A DNA stretch of 64,000 bases, taken from positions 49,358,784 through 49,422,783 of the forward strand of contig OX326959.1 in NCBI GenBank assembly GCA_946800325.1, in the 5' to 3' direction. The notes below the pieces were generated by a model, which ran no database searches, was not told where the DNA came from, and saw only the letters and a program-made list of their open reading frames with translations. The position numbers were made by a program, and so were the translations under genes. The stretch's first letter is position 1, and each line of letters opens with the position of its first letter. Shown piece by piece: positions 39,901-53,984 of the stretch. The DNA comes from Luzula sylvatica (taxonomy: Eukaryota; Streptophyta; Magnoliopsida; Poales; Juncaceae).

Positions 39901-42840
39901 TCTAAAAAAGACCAAAATAGTTTTCTAAAATGAGCAAAATTCTTCATTTTTCATGTTTTTCTCAAAAAATTCCGTGATTGAAGACTAACACATACAAATT
40001 TCTATTTTTCCTATTTTTTTGCATAAAATCAAAAACTTAAGTCTAACACCTTCAAAAATATCAATTATCATTTTTTCTAAAAGAGTCCAAAATAGTTCTC
40101 TAAAATGAGCGAAATATTTCATTTTTCATGTTTTTTCTAAAAAAACTTCGTGATTGAAGATTAACACATACAAATTTCTATTTTTCCTATTTTTTGCAAA
40201 AAATCACAAAATGAAGTCTAACACCTTCAAAAATATCAATTATCATTTTTTCTAAAAAAGGCCAAAATAGTTCTCTAAAATGAGCAAAATACATAATTTT
40301 TCATGTTTTTCTCAAAAAATTCCGGGATTGAAGACTAACACATACAAATTTCTATTTTTCCTATTTTTTGCACAAAATCAAAAACTGAAGTCTAACACCT
40401 TCAAAAATATAAATTATCATTTTTTTCTAAAAGAGTGCAAAATAGTTGTCTAAAATGAGCAAAATACTTCATTTTTCATGTTTTTCTAAAAAAACTTCGT
40501 GATTGAACACTAACACATACAAATTTCTATTGTGCCAATTTTTTGCACAAAATCAAAAACTGAAGTCTAACACCTTCAAAAATATCAATTATCATTTTTT
40601 CTAAAAGAGTCCAAAATAGTTCTCTAAAATGAGCAAAATACTTCATTTTTCATGTTTTTCTCAAAAAACTTCGTGATTGAAGACTAACACATACAAATTT
40701 CTATTTTTTCTATTTTTTGCAAAAAATCAAAAACTGAAGTCTAACACCTTCAAAAATATGAATTATCATTTTTTCTAAAAAAGACCAAAATAGTTCTCTA
40801 AAATGAGCAAAATACTTTATTTTTCATGTTTTTCTTAAAAAACTCCGGGATTGAAGACTAACAAATTTCTATTTTTCCTATTTTTTGCATAAAATCAAAA
40901 ACTGAAGTCTAACACCTTCAAAAATATCAATTATCATTTTTTTCTAAAAGAGTCCAAAATAGTTCTCTAAAATGAGCAAAATACTTCATTTTTCATGTTT
41001 TTCTCAAAAAACTTCGTGATTGAAGACTAACACATACAAATTTCAATTTTTCTAATTTTTTTCAAAAAATAAAAAACTGAAGTCTAACACCTTCAAAAAT
41101 ATCAATTATCATTTTTTCTAAAATAGACCAAAATAGTTCTCTAAAATGAGCAAAACACTTCATTTTTCATGTTTTTCTCAAAAAACTCCGGGATTGAAGA
41201 CTAACACATACAAATTTCTATTTTTCCTATTTTTTGCATAAAATCAAAAACTGAAGTCTAAGACCTTCAAAAATATCAATTATCATTTTTTCTAAAAAGA
41301 CCAAAATAGTTCTCTAAAATGAGCAAAATACTTCATTTTTAATGTTTTTATCAAAAAATTCCGGGATTGAAGACTAACACATACAAATTTCTATTTTTCC
41401 AATTTTTTGCAAAAAATCAAAAATTGAAGTCTAACACCCTAAAAAATATCAATTATCATTTTTTCAAAAAAAGACCAAAATAGTTCTCTAAAATGAGAAA
41501 AATACTTCATTTTTTATTTTTTTCTCAAAAAATTCCGTGATTGAAGACTAACACATACAAATTTCTATTTTTCCTATTTTTTGCAAAAAATCAAAAACTG
41601 AAGTCTAACACCTTCAAAAATATCAATTATCATTTTTTCTAAAAAAGACCAAAATAGTTCTCTAAAATGAGCAAAATACTTTATTTTTCATGTTTTTCTG
41701 AAAAAACTCCGGGATTGAAAACTAACAAATTTCTATTTTTCCTATTTTCTGCATAAAATAAAAAACTGAAGTCTAACACCTTCAAAAATATCAATTATTA
41801 TTTTTTTCTAAAAGAGTCCAAAATAGTTCTCTAAAATGAGCAAAATACTTCATTTTTCATGTTTTTCTCAAAAAACTTCGTGATTGAAGACTAACACATA
41901 CAAATTTCAATTTTTCCAATTTTTTTCAAAAAATAAAAAACTGAAGTCTAAGACCTTCAAAAATGTCAATTATCATTTTTTCTAAAAAAGACCAAAATAG
42001 TTCTCTAAAATGAGCAAAATACTTTATTTTTCATGTTTTTCTTAAAAAAATGCGGGATTGAAGACTAACAAATTTCTATTTTTCCTATTTTTTGCTTAAA
42101 ATCAAAAACTGAAGTCTAACACCTTCAAAAATATCAATTATCATTTTTTTCTAAAAGAGTCCAAAATAGTTCTCTAAAATGAGCAAAATACTTCATTTTT
42201 CATGTTTTTCTCAAAAAACTTCGTGATTGAAGAATAACACATACAAATTTCTATTTTGCCTATTTTTTGCAAAAAATCAAAAACTGAAGTCTAACACCTT
42301 CAAAAATATCAATTTTCATTTTTTCTAAAAAAGACCAAAATAGTTCTCTAAAATGAGCAAAATACTTTATTTTTCATGTTTTTCTTAAAAAACTCCGGGA
42401 TTGAAGACTAACAAATTTCTATTTTTCCTATTTTTTGCATGAAATCAAAAACTGAAATCTAACACCTTCAAAAATATCAATTATCATTTTTTTCTAAATG
42501 AGTCCAAAATAGTTCTCCAAAATGAGCAAAATACTTCATTTTTCATGTTTTTCTCAAAAAACATCGTGATTGAAGAATAACACATACAAATTTCAATTTT
42601 TCCAATTTTTTGCAAAATATAAAAAACTGAAGTCTAACACCTTCAAAAATATCAATTATCATTTTTTCTAAAATAGACCAAAATAGTTCTCCAAAATGAG
42701 CAAAATACTTCATTTTTCATGTTTTTCTCAAAAAACTCCGGGATTGAAGACTAACACATACAAATTTCTATTTTTCCTATTTTTTGCATAAAATCTAAAA
42801 GTGAAGTCTAACACCTTCAAAAATATCAATTATCATTTTT
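39901..42840. repeat. 2940-bp (17-monomer) tandem duplication, copy 1
   Basis: Compared line by line with the next 2940 bases, I find seven mismatches and no indel: two near 40537-40558, and one each near 41063, 41720 and 41815, and two near 42441-42446. That is 99.76% identity. The unit starts with an AGTTTTCTAAAATG, AAAATTCTTC monomer and follows the order seen from about 7.9 to 10.9 kb. The true breakpoint lies within the near-identical stretch just before 42850, so the ends are uncertain by some tens of bases. Confidence 0.92.
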
Positions 42841-45780
42841 TCTAAAAAAGACCAAAATAGTTTTCTAAAATGAGCAAAATTCTTCATTTTTCATGTTTTT
42901 CTCAAAAAATTCCGTGATTGAAGACTAACACATACAAATTTCTATTTTTCCTATTTTTTTGCATAAAATCAAAAACTTAAGTCTAACACCTTCAAAAATA
43001 TCAATTATCATTTTTTCTAAAAGAGTCCAAAATAGTTCTCTAAAATGAGCGAAATATTTCATTTTTCATGTTTTTTCTAAAAAAACTTCGTGATTGAAGA
43101 TTAACACATACAAATTTCTATTTTTCCTATTTTTTGCAAAAAATCACAAAATGAAGTCTAACACCTTCAAAAATATCAATTATCATTTTTTCTAAAAAAG
43201 GCCAAAATAGTTCTCTAAAATGAGCAAAATACATAATTTTTCATGTTTTTCTCAAAAAATTCCGGGATTGAAGACTAACACATACAAATTTCTATTTTTC
43301 CTATTTTTTGCACAAAATCAAAAACTGAAGTCTAACACCTTCAAAAATATAAATTATCATTTTTTTCTAAAAGAGTGCAAAATAGTTGTCTAAAATGAGC
43401 AAAATACTTCATTTTTCATGTTTTTCTAAAAAAACTTCGTGATTGAACACTAACACATACAAATTTCTATTGTGCCTATTTTTTGCAAAAAATCAAAAAC
43501 TGAAGTCTAACACCTTCAAAAATATCAATTATCATTTTTTCTAAAAGAGTCCAAAATAGTTCTCTAAAATGAGCAAAATACTTCATTTTTCATGTTTTTC
43601 TCAAAAAACTTCGTGATTGAAGACTAACACATACAAATTTCTATTTTTTCTATTTTTTGCAAAAAATCAAAAACTGAAGTCTAACACCTTCAAAAATATG
43701 AATTATCATTTTTTCTAAAAAAGACCAAAATAGTTCTCTAAAATGAGCAAAATACTTTATTTTTCATGTTTTTCTTAAAAAACTCCGGGATTGAAGACTA
43801 ACAAATTTCTATTTTTCCTATTTTTTGCATAAAATCAAAAACTGAAGTCTAACACCTTCAAAAATATCAATTATCATTTTTTTCTAAAAGAGTCCAAAAT
43901 AGTTCTCTAAAATGAGCAAAATACTTCATTTTTCATGTTTTTCTCAAAAAACTTCGTGATTGAAGACTAACACATACAAATTTCAATTTTTCTAATTTTT
44001 TTAAAAAAATAAAAAACTGAAGTCTAACACCTTCAAAAATATCAATTATCATTTTTTCTAAAATAGACCAAAATAGTTCTCTAAAATGAGCAAAACACTT
44101 CATTTTTCATGTTTTTCTCAAAAAACTCCGGGATTGAAGACTAACACATACAAATTTCTATTTTTCCTATTTTTTGCATAAAATCAAAAACTGAAGTCTA
44201 AGACCTTCAAAAATATCAATTATCATTTTTTCTAAAAAGACCAAAATAGTTCTCTAAAATGAGCAAAATACTTCATTTTTAATGTTTTTATCAAAAAATT
44301 CCGGGATTGAAGACTAACACATACAAATTTCTATTTTTCCAATTTTTTGCAAAAAATCAAAAATTGAAGTCTAACACCCTAAAAAATATCAATTATCATT
44401 TTTTCAAAAAAAGACCAAAATAGTTCTCTAAAATGAGAAAAATACTTCATTTTTTATTTTTTTCTCAAAAAATTCCGTGATTGAAGACTAACACATACAA
44501 ATTTCTATTTTTCCTATTTTTTGCAAAAAATCAAAAACTGAAGTCTAACACCTTCAAAAATATCAATTATCATTTTTTCTAAAAAAGACCAAAATAGTTC
44601 TCTAAAATGAGCAAAATACTTTATTTTTCATGTTTTTCTGAAAAAACTCCGGGATTGAAGACTAACAAATTTCTATTTTTCCTATTTTCTGCATAAAATA
44701 AAAAACTGAAGTCTAACACCTTCAAAAATATCAATTATTATTTTTTTCTAAAAGTGTCCAAAATAGTTCTCTAAAATGAGCAAAATACTTCATTTTTCAT
44801 GTTTTTCTCAAAAAACTTCGTGATTGAAGACTAACACATACAAATTTCAATTTTTCCAATTTTTTTCAAAAAATAAAAAACTGAAGTCTAAGACCTTCAA
44901 AAATGTCAATTATCATTTTTTCTAAAAAAGACCAAAATAGTTCTCTAAAATGAGCAAAATACTTTATTTTTCATGTTTTTCTTAAAAAAATGCGGGATTG
45001 AAGACTAACAAATTTCTATTTTTCCTATTTTTTGCTTAAAATCAAAAACTGAAGTCTAACACCTTCAAAAATATCAATTATCATTTTTTTCTAAAAGAGT
45101 CCAAAATAGTTCTCTAAAATGAGCAAAATACTTCATTTTTCATGTTTTTCTCAAAAAACTTCGTGATTGAAGAATAACACATACAAATTTCTATTTTGCC
45201 TATTTTTTGCAAAAAATCAAAAACTGAAGTCTAACACCTTCAAAAATATCAATTTTCATTTTTTCTAAAAAAGACCAAAATAGTTCTCTAAAATGAGCAA
45301 AATACTTTATTTTTCATGTTTTTCTTAAAAAACTCCGGGATTGAAGACTAACAAATTTCTATTTTTCCTATTTTTTGCATAAAATAAAAAACTGAAATCT
45401 AACACCTTCAAAAATATCAATTATCATTTTTTTCTAAATGAGTCCAAAATAGTTCTCCAAAATGAGCAAAATACTTCATTTTTCATGTTTTTCTCAAAAA
45501 ACATCGTGATTGAAGAATAACACATACAAATTTCAATTTTTCCAATTTTTTGCAAAATATAAAAAACTGAAGTCTAACACCTTCAAAAATATCAATTATC
45601 ATTTTTTCTAAAATAGACCAAAATAGTTCTCCAAAATGAGCAAAATACTTCATTTTTCATGTTTTTCTCAAAAAACTCCGGGATTGAAGACTAACACATA
45701 CAAATTTCTATTTTTCCTATTTTTTGCATAAAATCTAAAAGTGAAGTCTAACACCTTCAAAAATATCAATTATCATTTTT
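42841..45780. repeat. 2940-bp tandem duplication, copy 2
   Basis: Partner of 39901-42840. At its right end the sequence passes into TCTAAAAAAAATCCAAAATAG instead of restarting. The next monomers continue the older order (ATGCGGG type, then the CATTATTCATG type), so copy 2 joins the pre-existing array. Confidence 0.92.
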
Positions 45781-46249
45781 TCTAAAAAAAATCCAAAATA
45801 GTTCTCTAAAATGAGCAAAATACTTTATTTTTCATGTTTTTCTTAAAAAAATGCGGGATTGAAGACTAACAAATTTCTATTTTTCCTATTTTTTGCATAA
45901 AATCAAAAACTGAAGTCTAACACCTTCAAAAATATCAATTATCATTTTTTTCTAAAAAAGACCAAAATAGTTCTCTAAAATGAGCAAAATACTTCATTAT
46001 TCATGTTTTTTCTCAAAAAATTCCGTGATTGAAGACTAACACATACAAATTTCTATTTATCAAATTTTTGGAAAAAAATCAAAAACTGAAGTCTAACACC
46101 TTCAAAAATATCAATTATCATTTTTACTAAAAAAGACCAAAATAGTTCTCTAAAATGAGCAAAATACTTCATTTTTCATGTTTTTCTAGAAAAACTCCGG
46201 GATTGAAGACTAACACATACAAATTTCTATTTTTCCTATTTTTTGCATA
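45781..46249. repeat. Bridge of about three monomers
   Basis: ATGCGGG-type short monomer, then the CATTATTCATG type (45996) and the TTTCTAGAAAAAC type, the same order as at 29.4-30.0, 51.6-52.2 and 58.2-58.7 kb (and, with an extra monomer, 10.9-11.5 kb). It carries a private CTATTTATCAAATTTTTGG change near 46053. Confidence 0.75.
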
Positions 46250-46629
46250 AAATCAAAAACTGAAGTCTAACACCTTCAAAAATATCAATTATCATTTTTT
46301 CTAAAAAAGACCAAAATAGTTGTCTAAAATGAGCAAAATACTTCATTTTTCATGATTTCCTCAAAAAATTCCTTGATTGAAGACAAACTCATACAAATTT
46401 CAATTTTTCCAATTTTTTGCAAAAAATAAAAAACTGGAGTCTAACACCTTCAAAAATATCAATTATCATTTTTTCTAAAATAGACCAAAATAGTTCTCTA
46501 AAATGAACAAAATACTTCATTTTTCATGTTTTTCTCAAAAAACTCCGGGATTGAAGACTAACACATACAAATTTCTATTTTTCCTATTTTTTTCATAAAA
46601 TCAAAAACTGAAGTCTAACACCTTCAAAA

Positions 46630-47823
46630 ATATCAATTATCATTTTTTCTAAAAAAGCCCAAAATAGTTCTCTAAAATGAGCAAAATACTTCATTTTTCA
46701 TGTTTTTCTCAAAAAACTTCGTGATTGAACACTAACACATACAAATTTCTATTTTGCCTATTTTTTGCAAAAAATCAAAAACTGAAGTCTAACACCTTCA
46801 AAAATATCAATTATCATTTTTTCTAAAACAGTCCAAAATAGTTCTCTAAAATGAGCAAAATACTTCATTTTTCATGTTTTTCTCAAAAAACTTCGTGATT
46901 GAAGACTAACACATACAAATTTCCATTTTTCCTATTTTTTGCATAAAATCAAAAACTGAAGTCTAAGACCTTCAAAAATATCAATTATCATTTTTTCTAA
47001 AAAAGACCAAAATAGTTCTCTAAAATGAGCAAAATACTTCATTTTTCATGTTTTTCTCAAAAAATTCCGTGATTGAAGACTAACACATACAAATTTCTAT
47101 TTTTCCATTTTTTTGCAAAAAATCAAAAATTGAAGTCTAACACCTTCAAAAATATCAATTATCATTTTTTTCTAAAAGAGTCAAATACTTCATTTTTCAT
47201 GTTTTTCTAAAAAAACTTCGTGATTGAACACTAACACATACAAATTTCTATTTTGCCTATATTTTGCAAAAAATCAAAAACTGAAGTCTAACACCTTCAA
47301 AAATATCAATTGTCATTTTTTCTAAAAGAGTCCAAAATAGTTCTCTAAAATGAGCAAAATACTTCATTTTTCATGTTTTTCTCAAAAAACTTCGTGATTG
47401 AAGACTAACACATACAAATTTCAATTTTTCCAATTTTTTGCAAAATATAAAACACTGAAGTCTAACACCTTCCAAAATATCAATTATCATTTCTTCTAAA
47501 ATAGACCAAAATAGTTCTCTAAATGAGCAAAATACTTCATTTTTCATGTTTTTCTCAAAAAACTCCGTGATTGAAGACTAACACATACAAATTTCTATTT
47601 TTCCTATTTTTTGCATAAAATCAAAAACTGAAGTCTAACACCTTCAAAAATATCAATTATCATTTTTTCTAAAAAAGACCAAAATAGTTCTCTAAAATGA
47701 GCAAAATACTTCATTTTTCATGATTTTCTCAAAAAATTCCTTGATTGAAGACTAACTCGTACAAATTTCAATTTTTCCAATTTTTTGCAAAAAATAAAAA
47801 ACTGAAGTCTAACACCTTCAAAA
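46630..47823. repeat. 1194-bp (7-monomer) duplication, first copy
   Basis: AAAAAAGCCC (46651/47845), GAGTCAAATAC (47178/48372) and CATTTCTTCT (about 47489/48683) are all 1194 bases apart. 1194 equals 7 x 174 minus 24, matching the one 24-bp deleted monomer per unit. It differs from the second copy at TTTTCCATTTTTTTGC near 47106, a variant also present at about 54839. Confidence 0.88.
47029..47353. repeat. Two monomers fused by a 24-bp deletion
   Basis: At 47178 the sequence runs AGAGTCAAATACTTC, lacking 24 bases that normally include AATAGTTCTCTAAAATGAG, that is the end of sub-unit B and the start of C. The same deletion is present at 48372, 49565, 54911 and 56104 and nowhere else I noticed, so it arose once and spread by amplification. 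Confidence 0.9.
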
Positions 47824-49017
47824 ATATCAATTATCATTTTTTCTAAAAAAGCCCAAAATAGTTCTCTAAAATGAGCAAAATACTTCATTTTTCATGTTTT
47901 TCTCAAAAAACTTCGTGATTGAACACTAACACATACAAATTTCTATTTTGCCTATTTTTTGCAAAAAATCAAAAACTGAAGTCTAACACCTTCAAAAATA
48001 TCAATTATCATTTTTTCTAAAACAGTCCAAAATAGTTCTCTAAAATGAGCAAAATACTTCATTTTTCATGTTTTTCTCAAAAAACTTCGTGATTGAAGAC
48101 TAACACATACAAATTTCCATTTTTCCTATTTTTTGCATAAAATCAAAAACTGAAGTCTAAGACCTTCAAAAATATCAATTATCATTTTTTCTAAAAAAGA
48201 CCAAAATAGTTCTCTAAAATGAGCAAAATACTTCATTTTTCATGTTTTTCTCAAAAAATTCCGTGATTGAAGACTAACACATACAAATTTCTATTTTTCC
48301 AATTTTTTGCAAAAAATCAAAAATTGAAGTCTAACACCTTCAAAAATATCAATTATCATTTTTTTCTAAAAGAGTCAAATACTTCATTTTTCATGTTTTT
48401 CTAAAAAAACTTCGTGATTGAACACTAACACATACAAATTTCTATTTTGCCTATATTTTGCAAAAAATCAAAAACTGAAGTCTAACACCTTCAAAAATAT
48501 CAATTGTCATTTTTTCTAAAAGAGTCCAAAATAGTTCTCTAAAATGAGCAAAATACTTCATTTTTCATGTGTTTCTCAAAAAACTTCGTGATTGAAGACT
48601 AACACATACAAATTTCAATTTTTCCAATTTTTTGCAAAATATAAAACACTGAAGTCTAACACCTTCCAAAATATCAATTATCATTTCTTCTAAAATAGAC
48701 CAAAATAGTTCTCTAAATGAGCAAAATACTTCATTTTTCATGTTTTTCTCAAAAAACTCCGTGATTGAAGACTAACACATACAAATTTCTATTTTTCCTA
48801 TTTTTTGCATAAAATCAAAAACTGAAGTCTAACACCTTCAAAAATATCAATTATCATTTTTTCTAAAAAAGACCAAAATAGTTCTCTAAAATGAGCAAAA
48901 TACTTCATTTTTCATGATTTTCTCAAAAAATTCCTTGATTGAAGACTAACTCGTACAAATTTCAATTTTTCCAATTTTTTGCAAAAAATAAAAAACTGAA
49001 GTCTAACACCTTCAAAA
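47824..49017. repeat. 1194-bp duplication, second copy
   Basis: Partner of 46630-47823. It has CCAATTTTTTGC near 48299 and a private GTGTTTCTC near 48569. A single copy of this unit is found in the 54-60 kb duplicate, so the extra unit is either a recent gain here or a loss there. Confidence 0.88.
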
Positions 49018-52000
49018 ATATAAATTATCATTTTTTCTAAAATAGACCAAAATAGTTCTCTAAAATGAGCAAAATACTTCATTTTTCATGTTTTTCTCAA
49101 AACACTCCGGGATTGAAGACTAACACATACAAATTTCTATTTTTCCTATTTTTATCATAAAATCAAAAACTGAAGTCTAACACCTTCAAAAATATCAATT
49201 ATCATTTTTTCTAAAAAAGACCAAAATAGTTCTCTAAAATGAGCAAAATTCTTCATTTTTCATGTTTTGATCAAAAAATTCCGTTATTGAAGACTAACAC
49301 ATACAAATTTCTATTTTCCCAATTTTTTGCAAAAAATCAAAAATTGAAGTCTAACACCCTCAAAAATATCAATTATAATTTTTTCTAAAAAAGACCAAAA
49401 TAGTTCTCTAAAATGAGCAAAATACTTCATTTTTCATTTTTTTCTCAAAAAATTCCGTGATTGAAGACTAACACATACAAATTTCTATTTTTCCATTTTT
49501 TGCAAAAAATCAAAAACTGAAGTCTAACACCTTCAAAAATATCAATTATCATTTTTTTCTAAAAGAGTCAAATACTTCATTTTTCATGTTTTTCTAAAAA
49601 AACTTCGTGATTGAACACTAACACATACAAATTTCTATTTTGCCTATATTTTGCAAAAAATCAAAAACTGAAGTCTAACACCTTCAAAAATATCAATTGT
49701 CATTTTTTCTAAAAGAGTCCAAAATAGTTCTCTAAAATGAGCAAAATACTTCATTTTTCATGTTTTTCTCAAAAAACTTCGTGATTGAAGACTAACACAT
49801 ACAAATTTCAATTTTTCCAATTTTTTGCAAAATATAAAACACTGAAGTCTAACACCTTCCAAAATATCAATTATCATTTTTTCTAAAATAGACCAAAATA
49901 GTTCTCTAAATGAGCAAAATACTTCATTTTTCATGTTTTTCTCAAAAAACTCCGTGATTGAAGACTAACACATACAAATTTCTATTTTTCCTATTTTTTG
50001 CATAAAATCAAAAACTGAAATCTAACACCTTCAAAAATATCAATTATCATTTTTTTCTAAATGAGTCCAAAATAGTTCTCCAAAATGAGCAAAATACTTC
50101 ATTTTTCATGTTTTTCTCAAAAAACTTCGTGATTGAAGAATAACACATACAAATTTCAATTTTTCCAATTTTTTGCAAAATATAAAAAACTGAAGTCTAA
50201 CACCTTCAAAAATATCAATTATCATTTTTTCTAAAATAGACCAAAATAGTTCTCTAAAATGAGCAAAATACTTCATTTTTCATGTTTTTCTCAAAACACT
50301 CCGGGATAGAAGACTAACACATACAAATTTCTATTTTTCCTATTTTTATCATAAAATCAAAAACTGAAGTCTAACACCTTCAAAAATATCAATTATCATT
50401 TTTTCTAAAAAAGACCAAAATAGTTCTCTAAAATGAGCAAAATTCTTCATTTTTCATGTTTTGATCAAAAAATTCCGTTATTGAAGACTAACACATACAA
50501 ATTTCTATTTTTCCTATTTTTTGCATAAAATCAAAAACTTAAGTCTAACACCTTCAAAAATATCAATTATCATTTTTTTCTAAAAAAGACCAAAATAGTT
50601 CTCTAAAATGAGCAAAATAATTTATTTTTCATGTTTTTCTGAAAAAACTCCGGGATTGAAGACTAACAAATTTCTATTTTTCCTATTTTTTGCTTAAAAT
50701 CAAAAACTTAAGTCTAACACCTTCAAAAATATCAATTATCATTTTTTTCTAAAAAAGACCAAAATAGTTCTCTAAAATGAGCAAAATAATTTATTTTTCA
50801 TGTTTTTCTTAAAAAAATGCGGGATTGAAGACTAACAAATTTCTATTTTTCCTATTTTTTGCTTAAAATCAAAAACTGAAGTCTAACACCTTCAAAAATA
50901 TCAATTATCATTTTTTTCTAAAAGAGTCCAAAATAGTTCTCTAAAATGAGCAAAATACTTCATTTTTCATGTTTTTCTCAAAAAACTTCGTGATTGAAGA
51001 CTAACACATACAAATTTCTATTTTGCCTATTTTTTGCAAAAAATCAAAAACTGAAGTCTAACACCTTCAAAAATATCAATTTTCATTTTTTCTAAAAAAG
51101 ACCAAAATAGTTCTCTAAAATGAGCAAAATACTTCATTTTTCATGTTTTTCTTAAAAAACTCCGGGATTGAAGACTAACAAATTTCTATTTTTCCTATTT
51201 TTTGCATAAAATCAAAAACTGAAATCTAACACCTTCAAAAATATCAATTATCATTTTTTTCTAAATGAGTCCAAAATAGTTCTCCAAAATGAGCAAAATA
51301 CTTCATTTTTCATGTTTTTCTCAAAAAACTTCGTGATTGAAGAATAACACATACAAATTTCAATTTTTCCAATTTTTTGCAAAATATAAAAAACTGAAGT
51401 CTAACACCTTCAAAAATATCAATTATCATTTTTTCTAAAATAGACCAAAATAGTTCTCTAAAATGATCAAAATACTTCATTTTTCATGTTTTTCTCAAAA
51501 AACTCCGGGATTGAAGACTAACACATACAAATTTCTATTTTTCCTATTTTTTGCATAAAATCTAAAAGTGAAGTCTAACACCTTCAAAAATATCAATTAC
51601 CATTTTTTCTAAAAAAATCCAAAATAGTTCTCTAAAATGAGCAAAATACTTTATTTTTCATGTTTTTCTTAAAAAAATGCGGGATTGAAGACTAACAAAT
51701 TTCTATTTTTCCTATTTTTTGCATAAAATCAAAAACTGAAGTCTAACAACTTCAAAAATATCAATTATCAATTTTTTCTAAAAGAGTCCAAAATAGTTCT
51801 CTAAAATGAGCAAAATACTTCATTTTCATGTTTTTCTCAAAAAACTCCGGGATTGAAGACTAACACTTACAAATTTCTATTTTTTCAATTTTTTGCAAAA
51901 AATCAAAACCTGAAGTCTAACACCTTCAAAAATATCAATTATCATTTTTTTCTAAAAAAGACCAAAATAGTTCTCTAAAATGAGCAAAATACTTCATTAT

Positions 52001-53870
52001 TCATGTTTTTTCTCAAAAAATTCCGTGATTGAAGACTAACACATACAAATTTCTATTTTTCCAATTTTTTGAAAAAAATCAAAAACTGAAGTCTAACACC
52101 TTCAAAAATATCAATTATCATTTTTACTAAAAAAGACCAAAATAGTTCTCTAAAATTAGCAAAATACTTCATTTTTCATGTTTTTCTAGAAAAACTCCGG
52201 GATTGAAGACTAACACATACAAATTTCTATTTTTCCTATTTTTTTGCATAAAATCAAAAACTGAAGTCTAACACCTTCAAAAATATCAATTATCATTTTT
52301 TCTAAAAAAGACCAAAATAGTTGTCTAAAATGAGCAAAATACTTCATTTTTCATGATTTCCTCAAAAAATTCCTTCATTGAAGATAAACTCATACAAATT
52401 TCAATTTTTCCAATTTTTTGCAAAAAATAAAAAACTGAAGTCTAACACCTTCAAAAATATCAATTTTCATTTTTTCTAAAATAGACCAAAATAGTTCTCT
52501 AAAATGAACAAAATACTTCATTTTTCATGTTTTTCTCAAAAAATTCCGGGATTGAAGACTAACACATACAAATTTCTATTTTTCCTATTTTTTTCATAAA
52601 ATCAAAAACTGAAGTCTAACACCTTCAAAAATATCAATTATCATTTTTTCTAAAAAAGCCCAAAATATTTCTCTAAAATGAGAAAAATACTTCATTTTTC
52701 ATGTTTTTCTCAAAAAACTTCGTGATTGAACACTAACACATACAAATTTCTATTTTGCCTATTTTTTGCAAAAAATCAAAAACTGAAGTCTAACACCTTC
52801 AAAAATATCAATTATCATTTTTTTCTAAAATAGACCAAAATAGTTCTCTAAAATGAGCAAAATACTTCATTTTTCATGTTTTTCTCAAAAAACTCAGGGA
52901 TTGAAGACTAACACATACAAATTTCTATTTTTCCTATTTTTTGCATAAAATCAAAAACTGAAGTCTAAGACCTTCAAAATATCAATTATCATTTTTTCTA
53001 AAAAACACCAAAATAGTTCTCTAAAATGAGCAAAATACTTCATTTTTCATGTTTTTCTCAAAAAATTCCGTGATTGAAGACTAACACATACAAATTTCTA
53101 TTTTTCCAATTTTTTGCAAAAAATCCAAAATTGAAGTCTAACACCCTCAAAAATATCAATTATCATTTTTTCTAAAAAGGACCAAAATAGTTCTCTAAAA
53201 TGAGCAAAATACTTCATTTTTCAGTTTTTTCTCAAAAAATTCCGTGGTTGAAGACTAACACATACAAATTTCTATTTTTCCAATTTTTCCAAAAAATCAA
53301 AAACTTAAGTCTAACACCTTCAAAAATATCAATTATCATTGTTTCTAAAAGTGTCCAAAATAGTTCTCTAAAATGAACAAAATACTTCATTTTTCATGTT
53401 TTTCTCAAAAAATTCCGTGATTGAAGACTAACACATACAAATTTCTATTATTCCAATTTTTTGCAAAAATCAAAAACTGAAGTCTAACACCTTCAAAAAT
53501 ATCAATTATCATTTTTTCTAAAAGATTCCAAAATAGTTCTCTAAAATGAGCAAAATACTTCATTTTTCATGTTTTTCTCAAAAAACTTCGTGATTGAAGA
53601 CTAACACATACAAATTTCTATTTTTCCTATTTTTTGCAAAAAATCAAAAACTGAAGTCTAACACCTTCAAAAATATCAATTATCATTTTTTCTAAAAAAG
53701 ACCAAAATAGTTCTCTAAAATGAGCAAAATACTTTATTTTTCATGTTTTTCTTAAAAAACTCCGGGATTGAAGACTAACAAATTTCTATTTTTCCTATTT
53801 TTTCCATAAAATCAAAAACTGAAGTCTAACACCTTCAAAAATATAAATTATCATTTTTTCTAAAAGAGTC

Positions 53871-53984
53871 CAAAATAGTTCTCTAAAATGAGCAAAATAC
53901 TTCATTTTTCATGTTTTTCTCAAAAAACTTCGTGATTGAAGACTAACACATACAAATTTCTATTTTTCCTATTTTTTGCAAAAA
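53871..53984. repeat. Junction between the two long duplicates
   Basis: Part of an ordinary TTCGTG-type monomer. Left of it the sequence still matches 60.3-60.4 kb. Right of it the sequence matches 46.25 kb onward. The duplication junction is therefore inside this stretch and in monomer register. Confidence 0.65.

Larger units (their letters stand above)
46250..53870. repeat. Long duplication, copy 1 (carries an extra 1194 bp)
   Basis: From about 49.0 kb onward this block matches 55.6-60.4 kb at a constant 6539-base offset. Before the extra segment the offset is 7733, and 7733 minus 6539 equals 1194. Marker pairs: ATGTTTTGATC 49262/55801, GAGTCAAATAC 49565/56104, CATTATTCATG 51996/58535. I saw only about four or five differences outside the extra segment: GCTTAAAATC near 50691, ACTTAC near 51866, AGATTCC near 53524 and one T near 53862. 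Confidence 0.88.
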
